This document shows, one piece after another, positions 7,792 to 17,434 of a DNA stretch of 64,000 nt. Below the pieces are notes generated by a model that saw nothing but the letters and a program-made list of their open reading frames with translations, searched no databases and was not told the DNA's origin. This DNA comes from Lysobacter sp. MMG2 (GTDB lineage: Bacteria; Pseudomonadota; Gammaproteobacteria; Xanthomonadales; Xanthomonadaceae), in assembly GCF_016735495.2 (NCBI RefSeq), contig NZ_JAERQY020000003.1, positions 519,117-583,116 on the forward strand. Direction: 5' to 3'. A program made the position numbers and the translations under genes. Position 1 is the stretch's first letter. Each line of letters starts with the position of its first letter.

Positions 7792-10644
7792 ATGTCGCTG
7801 TCGTCCCGCCCGCGCGCTGCCGCGCTCGCCCTGGCCCTGGCCGTTACCTTCACCGGCGTCGCCTTCGCGCCGGCGACCGTGACCGCCGCGCCGAAGGCGA
7901 CGGTCGACATTCCCTATGAGGAGTTCACCCTCCCCAACGGTCTGCGCGTGGTGGTGCACACCGACCGCAAGGCGCCGATCGTGGCGGTGAACCTGTGGTA
8001 CCACGTCGGCAGCAAGGACGAGCCGGCCGGGCGCACGGGCTTCGCCCACCTGTTCGAGCACCTGATGTTCAACGGTTCGGAGAACCACCGCGGCGAGTAC
8101 TTCGAACCCTTCGAGCTGGTCGGCGCGACCGACATGAACGGCACGACCAACTCCGACCGCACCAACTACTTCCAGAACGTGCCCACCACCGCGCTCGACA
8201 TGGCGCTGTGGATGGAGTCCGACCGCATGGGCCACCTGCTCGGCGCGATCGACCAGAAGGTGCTCGACGAGCAGCGCGGCGTGGTCCAGAACGAAAAGCG
8301 CGAGGGCGAGAACCAGCCCTACGGCCAGGTCTGGGATGCGCTGGGCAAGGCGCTGTATCCCAAGACGCACCCGTACCACCACAGCACGATCGGCTCGATG
8401 GCCGACCTGGACGCCGCCTCGCTGGATGACGTGAAGGGCTGGTTCCGCACCTGGTACGGGCCGAACAACGCGGTGCTGGTGCTGGCCGGCGACATCGACG
8501 TGGCCACCGCGAAGGAAAAGGTCACGCGCTTCTTCGGCGACATCCCGGCCACGCCGACGATGGCGCAGCCGAAGGTGGACGTCGCGCCGCTGGCGCAGTC
8601 CACCCGCGCGACCATGACCGACAAGGTGCCGCAGGCGCGCATCCACCGCGTGTGGAACGTGGCGCAGGTCGGCACGCCGGAATTCGACAAGCTGCAGCTG
8701 TTCGCCCAGGTGCTGGGCGGCAGCAAGTCCTCGCGCCTGGACAAGCGACTGCTGCATGAGGAAAAGCTGGTCGACAACGTGTCCGCGGCCGCGTACCCGA
8801 TGCAGCTGAGCTCCAACTTCGTCATCACCGCCGACGTGAAGCAGGGCGTGGATCCGGCGAAGGTCGAGGCGATCATCGACGAGGAGCTGAAGAAGCTGCT
8901 CCGCGACGGTCCGACGAAGACGGAACTCGAACAGGCGCGCACCGTCTTCAAGGCCGGCTTCGTGCGGGGCATCGAGCGCATCGGCGGCTCCGGCGGCAAG
9001 GCCGACGCGCTGGCCGAGTGCACCGTATACACCGGCGACCCGGGTTGTTTCCGCGACAGCCTGAAGATCATCGACACCGCCAGCGCGACCGACCTGGGCA
9101 AGGTCGCCAACACCTGGTTGACGAAGGGAAGCCACACGCTCGTCGTGGTGCCGGGCGATCGCACGGCCGTCGCCGAGGACGCTTCGGTCACGCCCGCGCC
9201 GCTGACCCTGCCGCCGGTGGATGCGAAGTACACCACCACGCCCGCGACGGTCGACCGCAGCCTGGGCGTGCCGCAGACCACGCGCTACCCGGACCTGAAA
9301 TTCCCCTCGCTGCAGCGCGCCACGCTCAAGAACGGCACCACCGTCATCCTCGCCGAACGCCACGACATCCCCGTGGTGCAGATGAGCTACGAGTTCACCG
9401 GCGGCTTCAGCGCCGACCAGGGCCGCAAGCTGGGCACCTCGAGCTTCGCGATGGGCATGATGGACGAAGGCGCCGGCGAGCTGGACGCGCTGGCCTTCGG
9501 CGATCGCGCCGAATCGCTGGGCGCCAACCTCGGCGCGGGCGCCTCGCTCGACGGCGGCAAGGCGTATCTGTCGGCGTTGAAGCAGAACCTGGATCCGTCG
9601 GTGGCGCTGTTCTCGAAGATGCTGCGCGAGCCGCGCTTCGACCAGAAGGAAATCGACCGCGTGAAGGCGACCTGGATCGCCGGCATCAAGCAGGAAAAGG
9701 CCCGCCCCAACGGCGCCGCGCTGCGCGTGCTGCCGCCGCTGCTGTACGGCCAGGGCCATGCGTACGCGATGCCGTTCAGCGGCAGCGGCACGGAGGAGTC
9801 CATCGCCTCGCTCACGCGCGATGACCTGGTGGACTTCCATCGCGACTGGGTGCGTCCGCAGGACGCGACGCTGATCGTGGTGGGCGACACCACGCTGAAG
9901 GAAATCGTCCCGCTGCTGGACAAGCACCTGGGCGACTGGAAGCCCACGGGCGACGCGCCGCCGCGACCGCAGATCGGCGAGGTCGCCCGTCCCGCGAAGC
10001 CGCGCGTGTTCCTGATCGACCAGCCGGGCGCCGTGCAGGCCAATATCTTCGCCGGCGAAGTCGTGCCTTCGACCAAGGACGCCGATTCGGTGCGCTTCGA
10101 CATCGCCAACTCGGTGCTGGGCGGCGAGTTCTCCTCGCGTCTGAACATGAACCTGCGCGAGGGCAAGCACTGGGCCTACGGCGCCTACAGCTTCTCGGCC
10201 AACGCGCTGGGCCAGCGCCCGTGGATGGCCTTCGCGCCGGTGCAGATCGACAAGACCGCCGATTCGCTGAAGGAACTGCAGCGCGAGATCACCGACTACG
10301 CCAGCGGCAAGGCGCCGCCGCAGCCGGAGGAAGTGGCGAAGATCCAGGCCACCGAGATCCGCAGCCTGCCGGGCGCGTTCGAAACCGGTTCGGCCGTGCT
10401 GGGCGCGATCAGCGGCATCGTCCGCTACGACCGGCCGGACGACTACGTGTTCCAGCGCAAGGCGCAGATCGAAGCCCTGACGCCGGAGCAGGTGAAGGCG
10501 GCCGCGGCGACGCTCGATCCCAAGGCGCTGACGTGGGTGGTGGTCGGCGATCTCAAGCAGATCGAAAAACTCGTGCGCGCGCTGAACCTGGGCGAGGTGC
10601 ACGTGCTCGACGCCGACGGCAACACGATCGCCGCCAAGCCCTGA
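7792..10644 (+). CDS. M16 family zinc metallopeptidase, two-domain, exported
   Basis: Pitrilysin-type peptidase of 950 residues with a signal peptide (MSLSSRPRAAALALALAVTF...ATVTA). The inverted zinc motif HLFEH is intact at residues 86-90 in the N-terminal half, and downstream acidic residues in EQRGVVQNEKREGENQP supply the third ligand region. A second, catalytically inactive M16 half starts near residue 500, and the C-terminal M16 domains are complete. Such proteins degrade peptides in the periplasm. The gene stands alone. A GC-rich hairpin at 10657-10675 lies 12 bases after the stop but lacks a T-tract. Confidence 0.93.
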   Translation: MSLSSRPRAAALALALAVTFTGVAFAPATVTAAPKATVDIPYEEFTLPNGLRVVVHTDRKAPIVAVNLWYHVGSKDEPAGRTGFAHLFEHLMFNGSENHRGEYFEPFELVGATDMNGTTNSDRTNYFQNVPTTALDMALWMESDRMGHLLGAIDQKVLDEQRGVVQNEKREGENQPYGQVWDALGKALYPKTHPYHHSTIGSMADLDAASLDDVKGWFRTWYGPNNAVLVLAGDIDVATAKEKVTRFFGDIPATPTMAQPKVDVAPLAQSTRATMTDKVPQARIHRVWNVAQVGTPEFDKLQLFAQVLGGSKSSRLDKRLLHEEKLVDNVSAAAYPMQLSSNFVITADVKQGVDPAKVEAIIDEELKKLLRDGPTKTELEQARTVFKAGFVRGIERIGGSGGKADALAECTVYTGDPGCFRDSLKIIDTASATDLGKVANTWLTKGSHTLVVVPGDRTAVAEDASVTPAPLTLPPVDAKYTTTPATVDRSLGVPQTTRYPDLKFPSLQRATLKNGTTVILAERHDIPVVQMSYEFTGGFSADQGRKLGTSSFAMGMMDEGAGELDALAFGDRAESLGANLGAGASLDGGKAYLSALKQNLDPSVALFSKMLREPRFDQKEIDRVKATWIAGIKQEKARPNGAALRVLPPLLYGQGHAYAMPFSGSGTEESIASLTRDDLVDFHRDWVRPQDATLIVVGDTTLKEIVPLLDKHLGDWKPTGDAPPRPQIGEVARPAKPRVFLIDQPGAVQANIFAGEVVPSTKDADSVRFDIANSVLGGEFSSRLNMNLREGKHWAYGAYSFSANALGQRPWMAFAPVQIDKTADSLKELQREITDYASGKAPPQPEEVAKIQATEIRSLPGAFETGSAVLGAISGIVRYDRPDDYVFQRKAQIEALTPEQVKAAAATLDPKALTWVVVGDLKQIEKLVRALNLGEVHVLDADGNTIAAKP

Positions 10645-10826
10645 TCCGGCACAGCTCCCCGGCCGTTTGCCGGGGGCTATCGGCCCGGAACCGCAAACCG
10701 CGGCGGTGGCCTCAGTCGCGGTTCACGGGTTGGCGTTCACAACCTGCCTCGGTGCGGCGACAATCGCGCCCGTTCCTATTCATGTTTGCTGCGCGGCGTC
10801 CGCGCCGCACGAATCACGGGGTAACG

Positions 10827-11219
10827 ATGCGTAAGTCGATGTGGGGGATGGTCCTGGTTTCGGCGCTGGTCGCCGGCGGCTGCACCTGGGTGGACATGGC
10901 GCCCGGCGCGTCCTCGGTGCGCGTGATCGACGGCAGCGGCCCGCCGGCCGGCTGCGAGAAGCGCGGCGAGGTCGAGGTCACGGTCAAGAACAAGGTCGCC
11001 TTCTACGAGCGCAACGACCTGCGCGTGCGCGAGGAACTGGAGACCATGGCCCGCAACGAGGCCCAAGGCCTGCAGGCCGATACCGTGCAGCCGATGGGCG
11101 CGCCGCTCAACGGTTCCCAGCGTTTCGCGGCCTGGCGCTGCGGTGCGGGTCGCGGTGCGTCGCTCCCGGCGGCACCGAAGGCGACCGGCAGCGCGCAGAC
11201 CTACCCCATCGGCGGCTGA
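10827..11219 (+). CDS. DUF4156-type small lipoprotein
   Basis: A 130-residue protein whose N-terminus (MRKSMWGMVLVSALVAGGC) looks like a lipoprotein signal with the lipidated Cys at position 19. The body has the pattern of DUF4156 proteins: VRVIDGSGPPAGCEKRGEVEVTV, an RNDLRVREELETMARNEAQ helix, and a conserved region ending AAWRCG. A Ser/Ala/Pro-rich tail follows. The function of this family is unknown. The start is set by the lipobox; an earlier in-frame extension overlaps the M16 gene and is not credible. Confidence 0.75.
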   Translation: MRKSMWGMVLVSALVAGGCTWVDMAPGASSVRVIDGSGPPAGCEKRGEVEVTVKNKVAFYERNDLRVREELETMARNEAQGLQADTVQPMGAPLNGSQRFAAWRCGAGRGASLPAAPKATGSAQTYPIGG

Positions 11220-11421
11220 CCGGCGCACGCGTCGGATGCGCCCGTCTTCTTATGTAGGAGATGGGTGCCGAGGGGAGGTTTCCGTCTACCGCCTCGTCAC
11301 AGCGCTGAACCCCGCCACGCCGCCCGTCGGCCGATCCGCCCCACCATTCGGCACCGAATGGCTGGCGGGCCAGATTAAGCGTTAACATGGCGTGTTCTTT
11401 TCCGTTTCCGGTCAGCCGCCC

Positions 11422-12444
11422 ATGTTGTTCCAGCACGTTGCCATCGCCGGTCTTGCTCACATCGATGCACCCCGCCGGCTGACCTCGGACGAAATCCACG
11501 CCCGTCTCAGGCCCACGCTCGACCGCCTCGGCATCAAGTACAACGTGCTTGAGGAAGTCGCCGGCGTTCGCGAACGCCGCCTGTGGGACGGCGAGGTCAA
11601 AGCCTCCGACGCCGCCACGCTCGCCGGCGTCAAGGCGCTGGCCGATGCCGGCATCGACGCCGACCGCGTCGGCCTGCTGGTCAACACCTCGGTCAGCCGC
11701 GACTACCTGGAGCCGTCCACGGCCTCCATCGTGTCCGGCAATCTGCGCCTGCCCGACACCTGCCAGAACTTCGACGTCGCCAACGCGTGCCTCGCGTTCC
11801 TCAACGGCATGGACATCGCCAGCCGCATGATCGAGCGCGGCGAGATCGACTACGCCCTGGTCGTCAACGGCGAGACCGCCGACCTGGCGTACGAGAAGAC
11901 GCTCGATCGCCTCAGCCGCGACGACGTCACCGAAGAGCAGTTCCGCGACGAGATGGCCACGCTCACGCTGGGCAGCGGCGCCGCCGCGATGGTACTGGCG
12001 CGCAGCGAACTGGCGCCGGGTGCGCCGCGTTACCGCGGCAGCGTCACCCGCTCGGCCACCGAGTGGAACCAGCTGTGCCGCGGCGACCTCGTGCACGACC
12101 GCATGATCGCCGACGGCCGCATGCTGATGATCGAAGGGCTCAAGCTCGGCCAGAAGACCTTTACCGCCGCGCGCGCCGCGCTGGGCTGGGTGGTGGAGGA
12201 GCTCGACGAGTTCGTCATCCACCAGGTCAGCAAGGCGCACACCAAGGCCTTCCTCAAGGCGTTCCGCATCGACCCGAAGAAGGTGCTGACCATCTTCGGC
12301 GAGCACGGCAACATCGGCCCGGCCTCGGTGCCGATCGTGCTGAGCAAGCTGCGCGACGGCGGCCGCCTGAAGAAGGGCACGCGCGTTGCGCTGCTGGGCA
12401 TCGGCTCGGGCCTGAACTGCTCGATGGCCGAAGTGGTCTGGTAA
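11422..12444 (+). CDS. oleA: Acyl-CoA:acyl-CoA Claisen condensation enzyme OleA
   Basis: Thiolase-fold enzyme that joins two fatty acyl-CoAs into a 2-alkyl-3-ketoacid, the first step of cis-olefin biosynthesis. It has 340 residues, and its sequence follows the Xanthomonas OleA pattern from the start (MLFQHVAIAGLAHIDAP) to the end (GIGSGLNCSMAEVVW). The nucleophile Cys123 sits in DVANACLAF. The His and Asn of the active site are in the FVIHQVSKAH and FGEHGNIGPAS segments. The ATG at 11422 matches the conserved N-terminus. A hairpin terminator lies 23 bases after the stop, so oleB may be transcribed less than oleA. Confidence 0.95.
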   Translation: MLFQHVAIAGLAHIDAPRRLTSDEIHARLRPTLDRLGIKYNVLEEVAGVRERRLWDGEVKASDAATLAGVKALADAGIDADRVGLLVNTSVSRDYLEPSTASIVSGNLRLPDTCQNFDVANACLAFLNGMDIASRMIERGEIDYALVVNGETADLAYEKTLDRLSRDDVTEEQFRDEMATLTLGSGAAAMVLARSELAPGAPRYRGSVTRSATEWNQLCRGDLVHDRMIADGRMLMIEGLKLGQKTFTAARAALGWVVEELDEFVIHQVSKAHTKAFLKAFRIDPKKVLTIFGEHGNIGPASVPIVLSKLRDGGRLKKGTRVALLGIGSGLNCSMAEVVW

Positions 12445-12467
12445 GCGACGCCTTCGCACCACCGAAG

Positions 12468-12494
12468 AACCCGGCCGCGCGCCGGGTTTTTCTT
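12468..12494 (+). terminator. Rho-independent terminator between oleA and oleB
   Basis: A six-pair GC stem (CCCGGC / GCCGGG) with a CGCGC loop is followed directly by TTTTTCTT. It starts 23 bases after the oleA stop and ends 23 bases before the oleB start, so it would partly or fully separate oleA from oleB transcription. Confidence 0.75.
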
Positions 12495-12517
12495 GCCCGC
12501 ACGAATTCGCGAACACG

Positions 12518-13417
12518 ATGACGATCCGCCTGCCGCTTCCCGACTATCCCTTCACGCCGAACCGTTTCGATGTCCGCCCGGGCATCGCGATGAGCTTCCT
12601 CGACGAAGGCCCGCGCGACGGCGAGGTCGTGGTGATGCTGCACGGCAATCCGTCGTGGAGCTTCTACTGGCGCAAGCTCGTGCTCGGCCTGCGCGATCGC
12701 TACCGCTGCATCGTGCCCGACCACGTCGGCATGGGCCTGTCGGACAAGCCCGGCGACGACCGTTACCGCTACACGCTGCAATCGCGCATCGACGATGTCG
12801 AAACGCTGCTCGACCACCTGGGCATCACCGGCGATGTCACGCTGGCCGTGCACGACTGGGGCGGCGGCATCGGTTTCGGCTGGGGTTTGAAGCATTCCGC
12901 GCGCATCCGCCGGCTCATCGTCACCAACACCGGCTCGTTCCCGCTGCCGGCGAGCAAGCCTCTGCCGAAATCGCTGGTGCTGGGTCGCGATCTCGCGCTG
13001 GGCACGTTGCTGATCCGCGGCTTCAATGCGTTCTCCTCCATCGCCTCGTTCGTCGGCGTGGAGAAGAAGATGCCGGCCGACGTGCGCCGCGCCTACGTCG
13101 GCCCGTACGACACCTGGGCGAACCGCGTCGCGACCTCGCGCTTCGTGCAGGACATCCCGCTGGGCGAAGGCGACGCCGCCTGGCCGTTGGTGCAGGCGAT
13201 GGGCCGCAAGCTGCCCGAGTACGCCGACCGCCCGGCGTTCATCGCCTGGGGTCTGCGCGATTTCGTCTTCGACCACCACTTCCTCAAGGGCTTCACCGAC
13301 GCGCTGCCGCAGGCGACGGTGCACGCGTTCGAGGACGCGGGCCATTACGTGATGGAAGACAAGGGCGAGGAGCTGGTGCCGAAGATGCGGGCGTTCCTGG
13401 ACGGCAATCCGCTGTAG
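12518..13417 (+). CDS. oleB: Beta-lactone decarboxylase OleB (alpha/beta hydrolase)
   Basis: Haloalkane-dehalogenase-like alpha/beta hydrolase of 299 residues that, in characterised ole systems, decarboxylates the cis-beta-lactone made by OleC to give the olefin. The oxyanion region is HGNPSWSFYWRK, the nucleophile Asp113 is in VHDWGGGIGFGWG, and the catalytic His is in EDAGHYVMED near the C-terminus. It is a stand-alone OleB, not fused to OleC. The assignment rests on these motifs and on the position between oleA and oleC/oleD. The gene is followed by repeats and by an antisense gene. Confidence 0.92.
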   Translation: MTIRLPLPDYPFTPNRFDVRPGIAMSFLDEGPRDGEVVVMLHGNPSWSFYWRKLVLGLRDRYRCIVPDHVGMGLSDKPGDDRYRYTLQSRIDDVETLLDHLGITGDVTLAVHDWGGGIGFGWGLKHSARIRRLIVTNTGSFPLPASKPLPKSLVLGRDLALGTLLIRGFNAFSSIASFVGVEKKMPADVRRAYVGPYDTWANRVATSRFVQDIPLGEGDAAWPLVQAMGRKLPEYADRPAFIAWGLRDFVFDHHFLKGFTDALPQATVHAFEDAGHYVMEDKGEELVPKMRAFLDGNPL

Positions 13418-13506
13418 CAAGGCGGCGTCGGCGAGCGCCGATGCGTTGCCACGGCGCGGCGTGCCCGAAGCGGAGTGCGCATCGCCGAAGCAGGCCCCAC
13501 CGAAGT

Positions 13507-13670
13507 CGTCATCCCGGCGAAGGCCGGGACCCAGGCTGTCACGCCCGCCGCCCTCTCTCGTCATTCCAGCGAAAGCTGGAACAAGCGTGCTCGCTCGCCC
13601 CGACCCTCACCCCACCTCCTCTCCCGGAGGGAGAGGGGCTAAAGCCACCGAAGTAGAGGGGCTAAAGCGC
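13507..13670. repeat. Mixed palindromic repeats downstream of oleB
   Basis: Two CGTCATYCC-type hairpins (13507-13531 with GGCGAAGGCC, 13559-13584 with AGCGAAAGCT) are followed by a CCTCTCCCGGAGGGAGAGG palindrome near 13617-13637 and a partial direct copy of GAGGGGCTAAAGC. The same families recur at 6158, 15830, 21426 and 26897. Confidence 0.8.
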
Positions 13671-13672
13671 CC

Positions 13673-14056
13673 TCAACCCTCCGGCAACGGATTCTTCTCG
13701 TCCTCGCTCACGCCGACCCAGTCCTGCGGCGTCAGCACCGGCAGCCCGTGGGCCAGGCGCGACTTGTCGCATTGCGGGCTCGCCGCGCCGAACTCCCACG
13801 ACGCCGGTACCAGCGCGCACACCGACGGGCGCCGGTCGTGGATGGTGCAGCGGCTGTAGCGGCCGATGTCGGCGTCCAGTGCGATGCAGCGTGGGTTCGG
13901 CTGCGAGGTGCCCTTCATCACGCGCTCGTGCGTGCGCAGCGGCTGCGTGAGTTCGAACGGCACCACGCCGCCCAGCGCCGGGTCGGCCTCGGACCAGTGG
14001 AAGCTCACTCGGAAGTAGGCGCAGCAGGCGCCGCAGGTCAGACAGGGGTGTTGCAT
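13673..14056 (-). CDS. YkgJ family cysteine cluster protein
   Basis: A 127-residue protein with an N-terminal CLTCGACCAYF cluster and further cysteines in RYSRCTIHDRRPSVC and PQCDKSR. This is the CxxCxxCC...C pattern of the YkgJ/zinc- or iron-chelating family, whose function is not established. It is encoded antisense between oleB and oleC and reads away from oleC: its start is 102 bases from the oleC start, so the two share a divergent promoter region. The ATG at 14056 is chosen to begin at MQHPCLTCG. Confidence 0.85.
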   Translation of the reverse strand: MQHPCLTCGACCAYFRVSFHWSEADPALGGVVPFELTQPLRTHERVMKGTSQPNPRCIALDADIGRYSRCTIHDRRPSVCALVPASWEFGAASPQCDKSRLAHGLPVLTPQDWVGVSEDEKNPLPEG

Positions 14057-14158
14057 GGGTTGGACCGTCGCGGGTCCGGAATCGCTCGGCCGGGTGCGGA
14101 ATTTTGAGACTTCCCGCGCCATGCGCAAGGGCCGCGCGGTTCAGGCGAAAATGAATCC

Positions 14159-15817
14159 ATGACCGACGTGTGCAACATCGCCGCCAACCTGCCTGAACTG
14201 GCCGCCCGCTTCCCCGACCGCATCGCCATGCGCTGCCCCGGCACGCGCGGGCCGGACGGCCTGGCGCGCTTCGACCTCACCCTGACCTACCGCGACTTGG
14301 ACGCCCGCAGCGACGCCATCGCCGCCGGCCTGGCGCGGCGCGGGATCGTGCGCGGCACGCGCACGGTGGTGATGGTGCGTCCCTCGCCGGAGTTCTTCCT
14401 GCTGATGTTCGCGCTGTTCAAGGCCGGCGCCGTGCCGGTGCTGGTCGATCCGGGCATCGACAAGCGCGCGCTGAAGCAATGCCTGGACGAAGCACAGCCG
14501 GCAGCGTTCATCGGCATTCCGCTGGCGCACGTGGCGCGCACCGTGCTGCGCTGGGCGCCGTCGGCGCGAATCCGCATCACCACCGGCGCGCGCGCGTGGC
14601 TGTCCGACGCGACGCTGGCGCAGGTCGAGCGCGAAGGCGCGAACGCAGGCGCGCAACTCGCCGACACGCAACCCGACGACGTCGCCGCGATCCTGTTCAC
14701 CAGCGGCTCCACCGGCGTGCCCAAGGGCGTGGTGTATCGCCATCGCCAATTCGTCGCGCAGATCGCGATGCTGCGCGACGCGCTGGGCATCCAGTCCGGC
14801 GGCGTGGACCTGCCGACGTTCCCGCCGTTCGCGCTGTTCGACCCCGCGCTCGGCCTGACTTCGATCATCCCCGACATGGATCCGACCAAGCCGGCGCTCG
14901 CCGATCCGCGCAAGCTGCACGACGCGATCGCACGCTTCGGCGTGGACCAGTTGTTCGGCTCGCCCGCGTTGATGGCGGTGCTGGCGAACTTCGGAGCGAA
15001 GCTGCCGACGGTGAAGCGCGTGACCTCGGCAGGCGCGCCCGTGCCGGCGGACGTCGTGGCGAAAATGCGCGAACTGCTGCCCGACGATGCCGGCTTCTGG
15101 ACGCCCTATGGTGCGACCGAATGCCTGCCGGTGGCGGTGATCGAAAGCCGCGAACTCCAGTCCACGCGCGAGGCCACCGAATCCGGCGCCGGCACCTGCG
15201 TGGGCCGCGCGGTCGCGCCGAACGAAGTGCGCATCATCGCCATCACCGATGCGCCGATCGCGCAGTGGGACGACACGCAGCCCGTTGAAGAAGGCGTGGT
15301 CGGCGAGATCACCGTCGCCGGTCCCACCGTCACCGATACCTACTTCAACCGCGACGCGCAGACGAAGCTGGCGAAGATCGGCGAACGCCTTCCCGACGGC
15401 AGCGAGCGCATCGTGCATCGCATGGGCGATGTCGGTTATCTCGACGCGGAAGGGCGCCTGTGGTTCTGCGGGCGCAAGTCGCACCGCGTGGAAACTGCCG
15501 ACGGGCCGCTGTACACCGAGCAGGTGGAGCCGGTGTTCAACACGCATCGTGATGTCCGGCGAACCGCGCTGGTCGGCGTCGGCGCGATCGGCGCGCAGCG
15601 GCCGGTGCTGTGCGTGGAACTGGCGCCGGGCGTGGACGCGGGGCAATGGCAGCGCATCGAGCGCGAACTGCGTGCGATCGGCGCGCTACATGCCCACGCC
15701 GCGCGCATCGACACGTTCCTCGTCCATCCGAAATTCCCGGTCGACATCCGCCACAACGCCAAGATTGGTCGGGAGAAGTTGGCGGTGTGGGTCGCCGGCC
15801 GCATCAGCGGTGCATGA
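14159..15817 (+). CDS. oleC: Olefin beta-lactone synthetase OleC
   Basis: ANL-superfamily AMP-dependent enzyme of 552 residues. In ole systems it converts the 2-alkyl-3-hydroxyacid to a cis-beta-lactone using ATP. The P-loop signature FTSGSTGVPKG starts at about residue 180. The motif TPYGATECLPVA (about 315-325) and the GDVGYLDAEGRLWFCGRKSHRV region (about 423-445) mark the adenylation core and hinge. The C-terminal subdomain ends FPVDIRHNAKIGREKL with the conserved Lys region. It is followed by repeats and then oleD, on the same strand. Confidence 0.94.
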   Translation: MTDVCNIAANLPELAARFPDRIAMRCPGTRGPDGLARFDLTLTYRDLDARSDAIAAGLARRGIVRGTRTVVMVRPSPEFFLLMFALFKAGAVPVLVDPGIDKRALKQCLDEAQPAAFIGIPLAHVARTVLRWAPSARIRITTGARAWLSDATLAQVEREGANAGAQLADTQPDDVAAILFTSGSTGVPKGVVYRHRQFVAQIAMLRDALGIQSGGVDLPTFPPFALFDPALGLTSIIPDMDPTKPALADPRKLHDAIARFGVDQLFGSPALMAVLANFGAKLPTVKRVTSAGAPVPADVVAKMRELLPDDAGFWTPYGATECLPVAVIESRELQSTREATESGAGTCVGRAVAPNEVRIIAITDAPIAQWDDTQPVEEGVVGEITVAGPTVTDTYFNRDAQTKLAKIGERLPDGSERIVHRMGDVGYLDAEGRLWFCGRKSHRVETADGPLYTEQVEPVFNTHRDVRRTALVGVGAIGAQRPVLCVELAPGVDAGQWQRIERELRAIGALHAHAARIDTFLVHPKFPVDIRHNAKIGREKLAVWVAGRISGA

Positions 15818-15829
15818 CGTCGTCCCTCT

Positions 15830-15990
15830 CCCCTTGAGGCGACCGAAGGGAGTGCAGGGCTGAGAGCGACAGGCGGCCGAAGGCGGCCATGGAGAGGGGT
15901 AGGGGCGTTGAAGCACGCGCTGCGCGCGCCCCCTCTTCCGCCCCCTTCGGGGGCACCTTCTCCCACGAGGGGAGAAGGGGGCATCATCGG
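15830..15990. repeat. CCCTCTCC/GGAGAGGG-type repeats between oleC and oleD
   Basis: The gap between oleC and oleD carries partial inverted repeats: CCTCTCCCCTTGAGGCGACC with GGAGAGGGG near 15891-15899, and CCTTCTCCCACGAGGGGAGAAGG near 15956-15978. These resemble other intergenic repeats in the window. No gene is seen in the gap. Confidence 0.6.
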
Positions 15991-16091
15991 AGCAGGAAAC
16001 GGCGTCTGGCTCCGGGAGAACGAATAGCCCGCAGCTTTGAAGCCCACACACCTCCCCGCTATCGTGTCGCCTTTGCAGAAAGGGGCGCGCG

Positions 16092-17087
16092 ATGAAGATC
16101 CTGGTGACCGGCGGTGGTGGCTTCCTCGGGCAGGCGTTGTGCCGCGGACTGCGTGAGCGCGGCCACGAGGTCGTCAGCTTCAACCGCGGCCGCTACGACG
16201 CGCTCGACCGCCTCGGCGTGGCGCAGGTGCAGGGCGACCTCGCGCAGCGCGACGCGGTGATCGCCGCCGCCGCAGGCTGCGAGGCGATCTTCCACAACGC
16301 CGCCAAGGCCGGCGCCTGGGGCAGCTACGAGAGCTACCACCTCGCCAACGTCGTCGGCACGCAGAACGTCATCGACGCCTGCCGCGCGCACGGCATCGAC
16401 CGCCTCGTCTACACGTCCACGCCCAGCGTCACGCATCGCAAGACGCATCCGGTCGAAGGCGGCACCGCCGATGCCGTGCCCTATGGCGACCACCTCAAGG
16501 CGCCGTACGCGGCGACCAAGCAGGTCGCCGAGAAACTCGTGCTGTCCGCGAACGACGCAACGCTCGCCACCGTCGCGCTGCGCCCGCGCCTGATCTGGGG
16601 CGTGGGCGACAACCAGCTGCTGCCGCGCCTGGTCGAACGCGCGAAGGCCGGGCGCCTGCGTTTCGTCGGCGACGGCAACAACCGCATCGACACCACCTAC
16701 GTCGACAACGCCGCGCAGGCGCACTTCGATGCCTGCGAACACCTCGCCGTCGGCGCGGCCTGCGCGGGCCGCGCGTACTTCATCAGCAATGGCGAGCCGC
16801 GCACCGTGCGCGAGATCGTCAACGGCCTGCTCGCCGCCGCCGGTGCACCGCAGGTGACGAAGACGATTCCGTTCGGCGTGGCGTACGCGGTGGGCGTCGC
16901 CTGCGAGGGCCTGTGGCACGCGCTGCCGCTCAAGGGCGAGCCGCCGATGACGAGATTCCTCGCCGAGCAGCTCAGCACCACGCACTGGTACGACATGGCG
17001 CCGGCGCGACAGGATTTCGGCTATGTGCCGAGCGTGAGCATTCACGAGGGTCTCACCCGACTGAAGGCGGCCTGCACGGGCGGGTGA
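16092..17087 (+). CDS. oleD: 2-alkyl-3-oxoalkanoate reductase OleD
   Basis: Extended-SDR/NAD-epimerase-like enzyme of 331 residues that reduces the OleA product to the 2-alkyl-3-hydroxyacid used by OleC. The Rossmann loop is TGGGGFLG (residues 6-13) and the catalytic YAATK is at 139-143, preceded by VYTSTPSV with the catalytic Ser/Thr. It closes the ole set, with OleA and OleD flanking OleB and OleC. OleBCD proteins form large assemblies in characterised species, but nothing about that can be seen here. Confidence 0.94.
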   Translation: MKILVTGGGGFLGQALCRGLRERGHEVVSFNRGRYDALDRLGVAQVQGDLAQRDAVIAAAAGCEAIFHNAAKAGAWGSYESYHLANVVGTQNVIDACRAHGIDRLVYTSTPSVTHRKTHPVEGGTADAVPYGDHLKAPYAATKQVAEKLVLSANDATLATVALRPRLIWGVGDNQLLPRLVERAKAGRLRFVGDGNNRIDTTYVDNAAQAHFDACEHLAVGAACAGRAYFISNGEPRTVREIVNGLLAAAGAPQVTKTIPFGVAYAVGVACEGLWHALPLKGEPPMTRFLAEQLSTTHWYDMAPARQDFGYVPSVSIHEGLTRLKAACTGG

Positions 17088-17175
17088 GTCGCGCGCGGAT
17101 CGTCACCCTTCGACGACCGGGTCGTGCCTAGCATCGATCGCACCCAGTCAGGCGCACCGCGCCCGGAGTACATCG

Positions 17176-17334
17176 ATGCTCAGCTACGCCGTCATCTTCT
17201 TCGTCATCGCGATCATCGCCGCCGTGCTCGGCTTCAGTGGCATCGCCGGCGCGGCCACCAACATCGCCTGGATCCTGTTCGTCGTCTTCCTGGTCCTGGC
17301 GGTCATCTCGATGCTGCGCGGCCGCCGCGTCTGA
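17176..17334 (+). CDS. DUF1328 family small membrane protein
   Basis: A 52-residue protein ([19 protein letters not shown]... ending MLRGRRV) made of two hydrophobic helices joined by [11 protein letters not shown]. This is the DUF1328/YtjA pattern: a short inner-membrane protein that is widespread in proteobacteria and often linked to stress. Function unknown. It is short enough to be missed by length filters. It sits between oleD and ubiJ with no clear operon partner. Confidence 0.85.
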   Translation: MLSYAVIFFVIAIIAAVLGFSGIAGAATNIAWILFVVFLVLAVISMLRGRRV

Positions 17335-17434
17335 CGAACTGGCTTTGCCCGCGTCGGACGGCCCCACCCCCCGGGCCGTCCGGCGCGAGAGTCTCCCGCC
17401 GGGAAGGCGGGCGGGTCGCGGCTACAATGACCGC

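Noticed and set aside
7705..10602. Long open frame (965 codons) antisense to the M16 peptidase gene
   Set aside because: It mirrors the real gene and has no start context or recognisable domain.
10657..10675. Hairpin after the M16 gene as a terminator
   Set aside because: The stem is good (CCCCGGC/GCCGGGG) but no T-tract follows, so it was not listed as a separate terminator.
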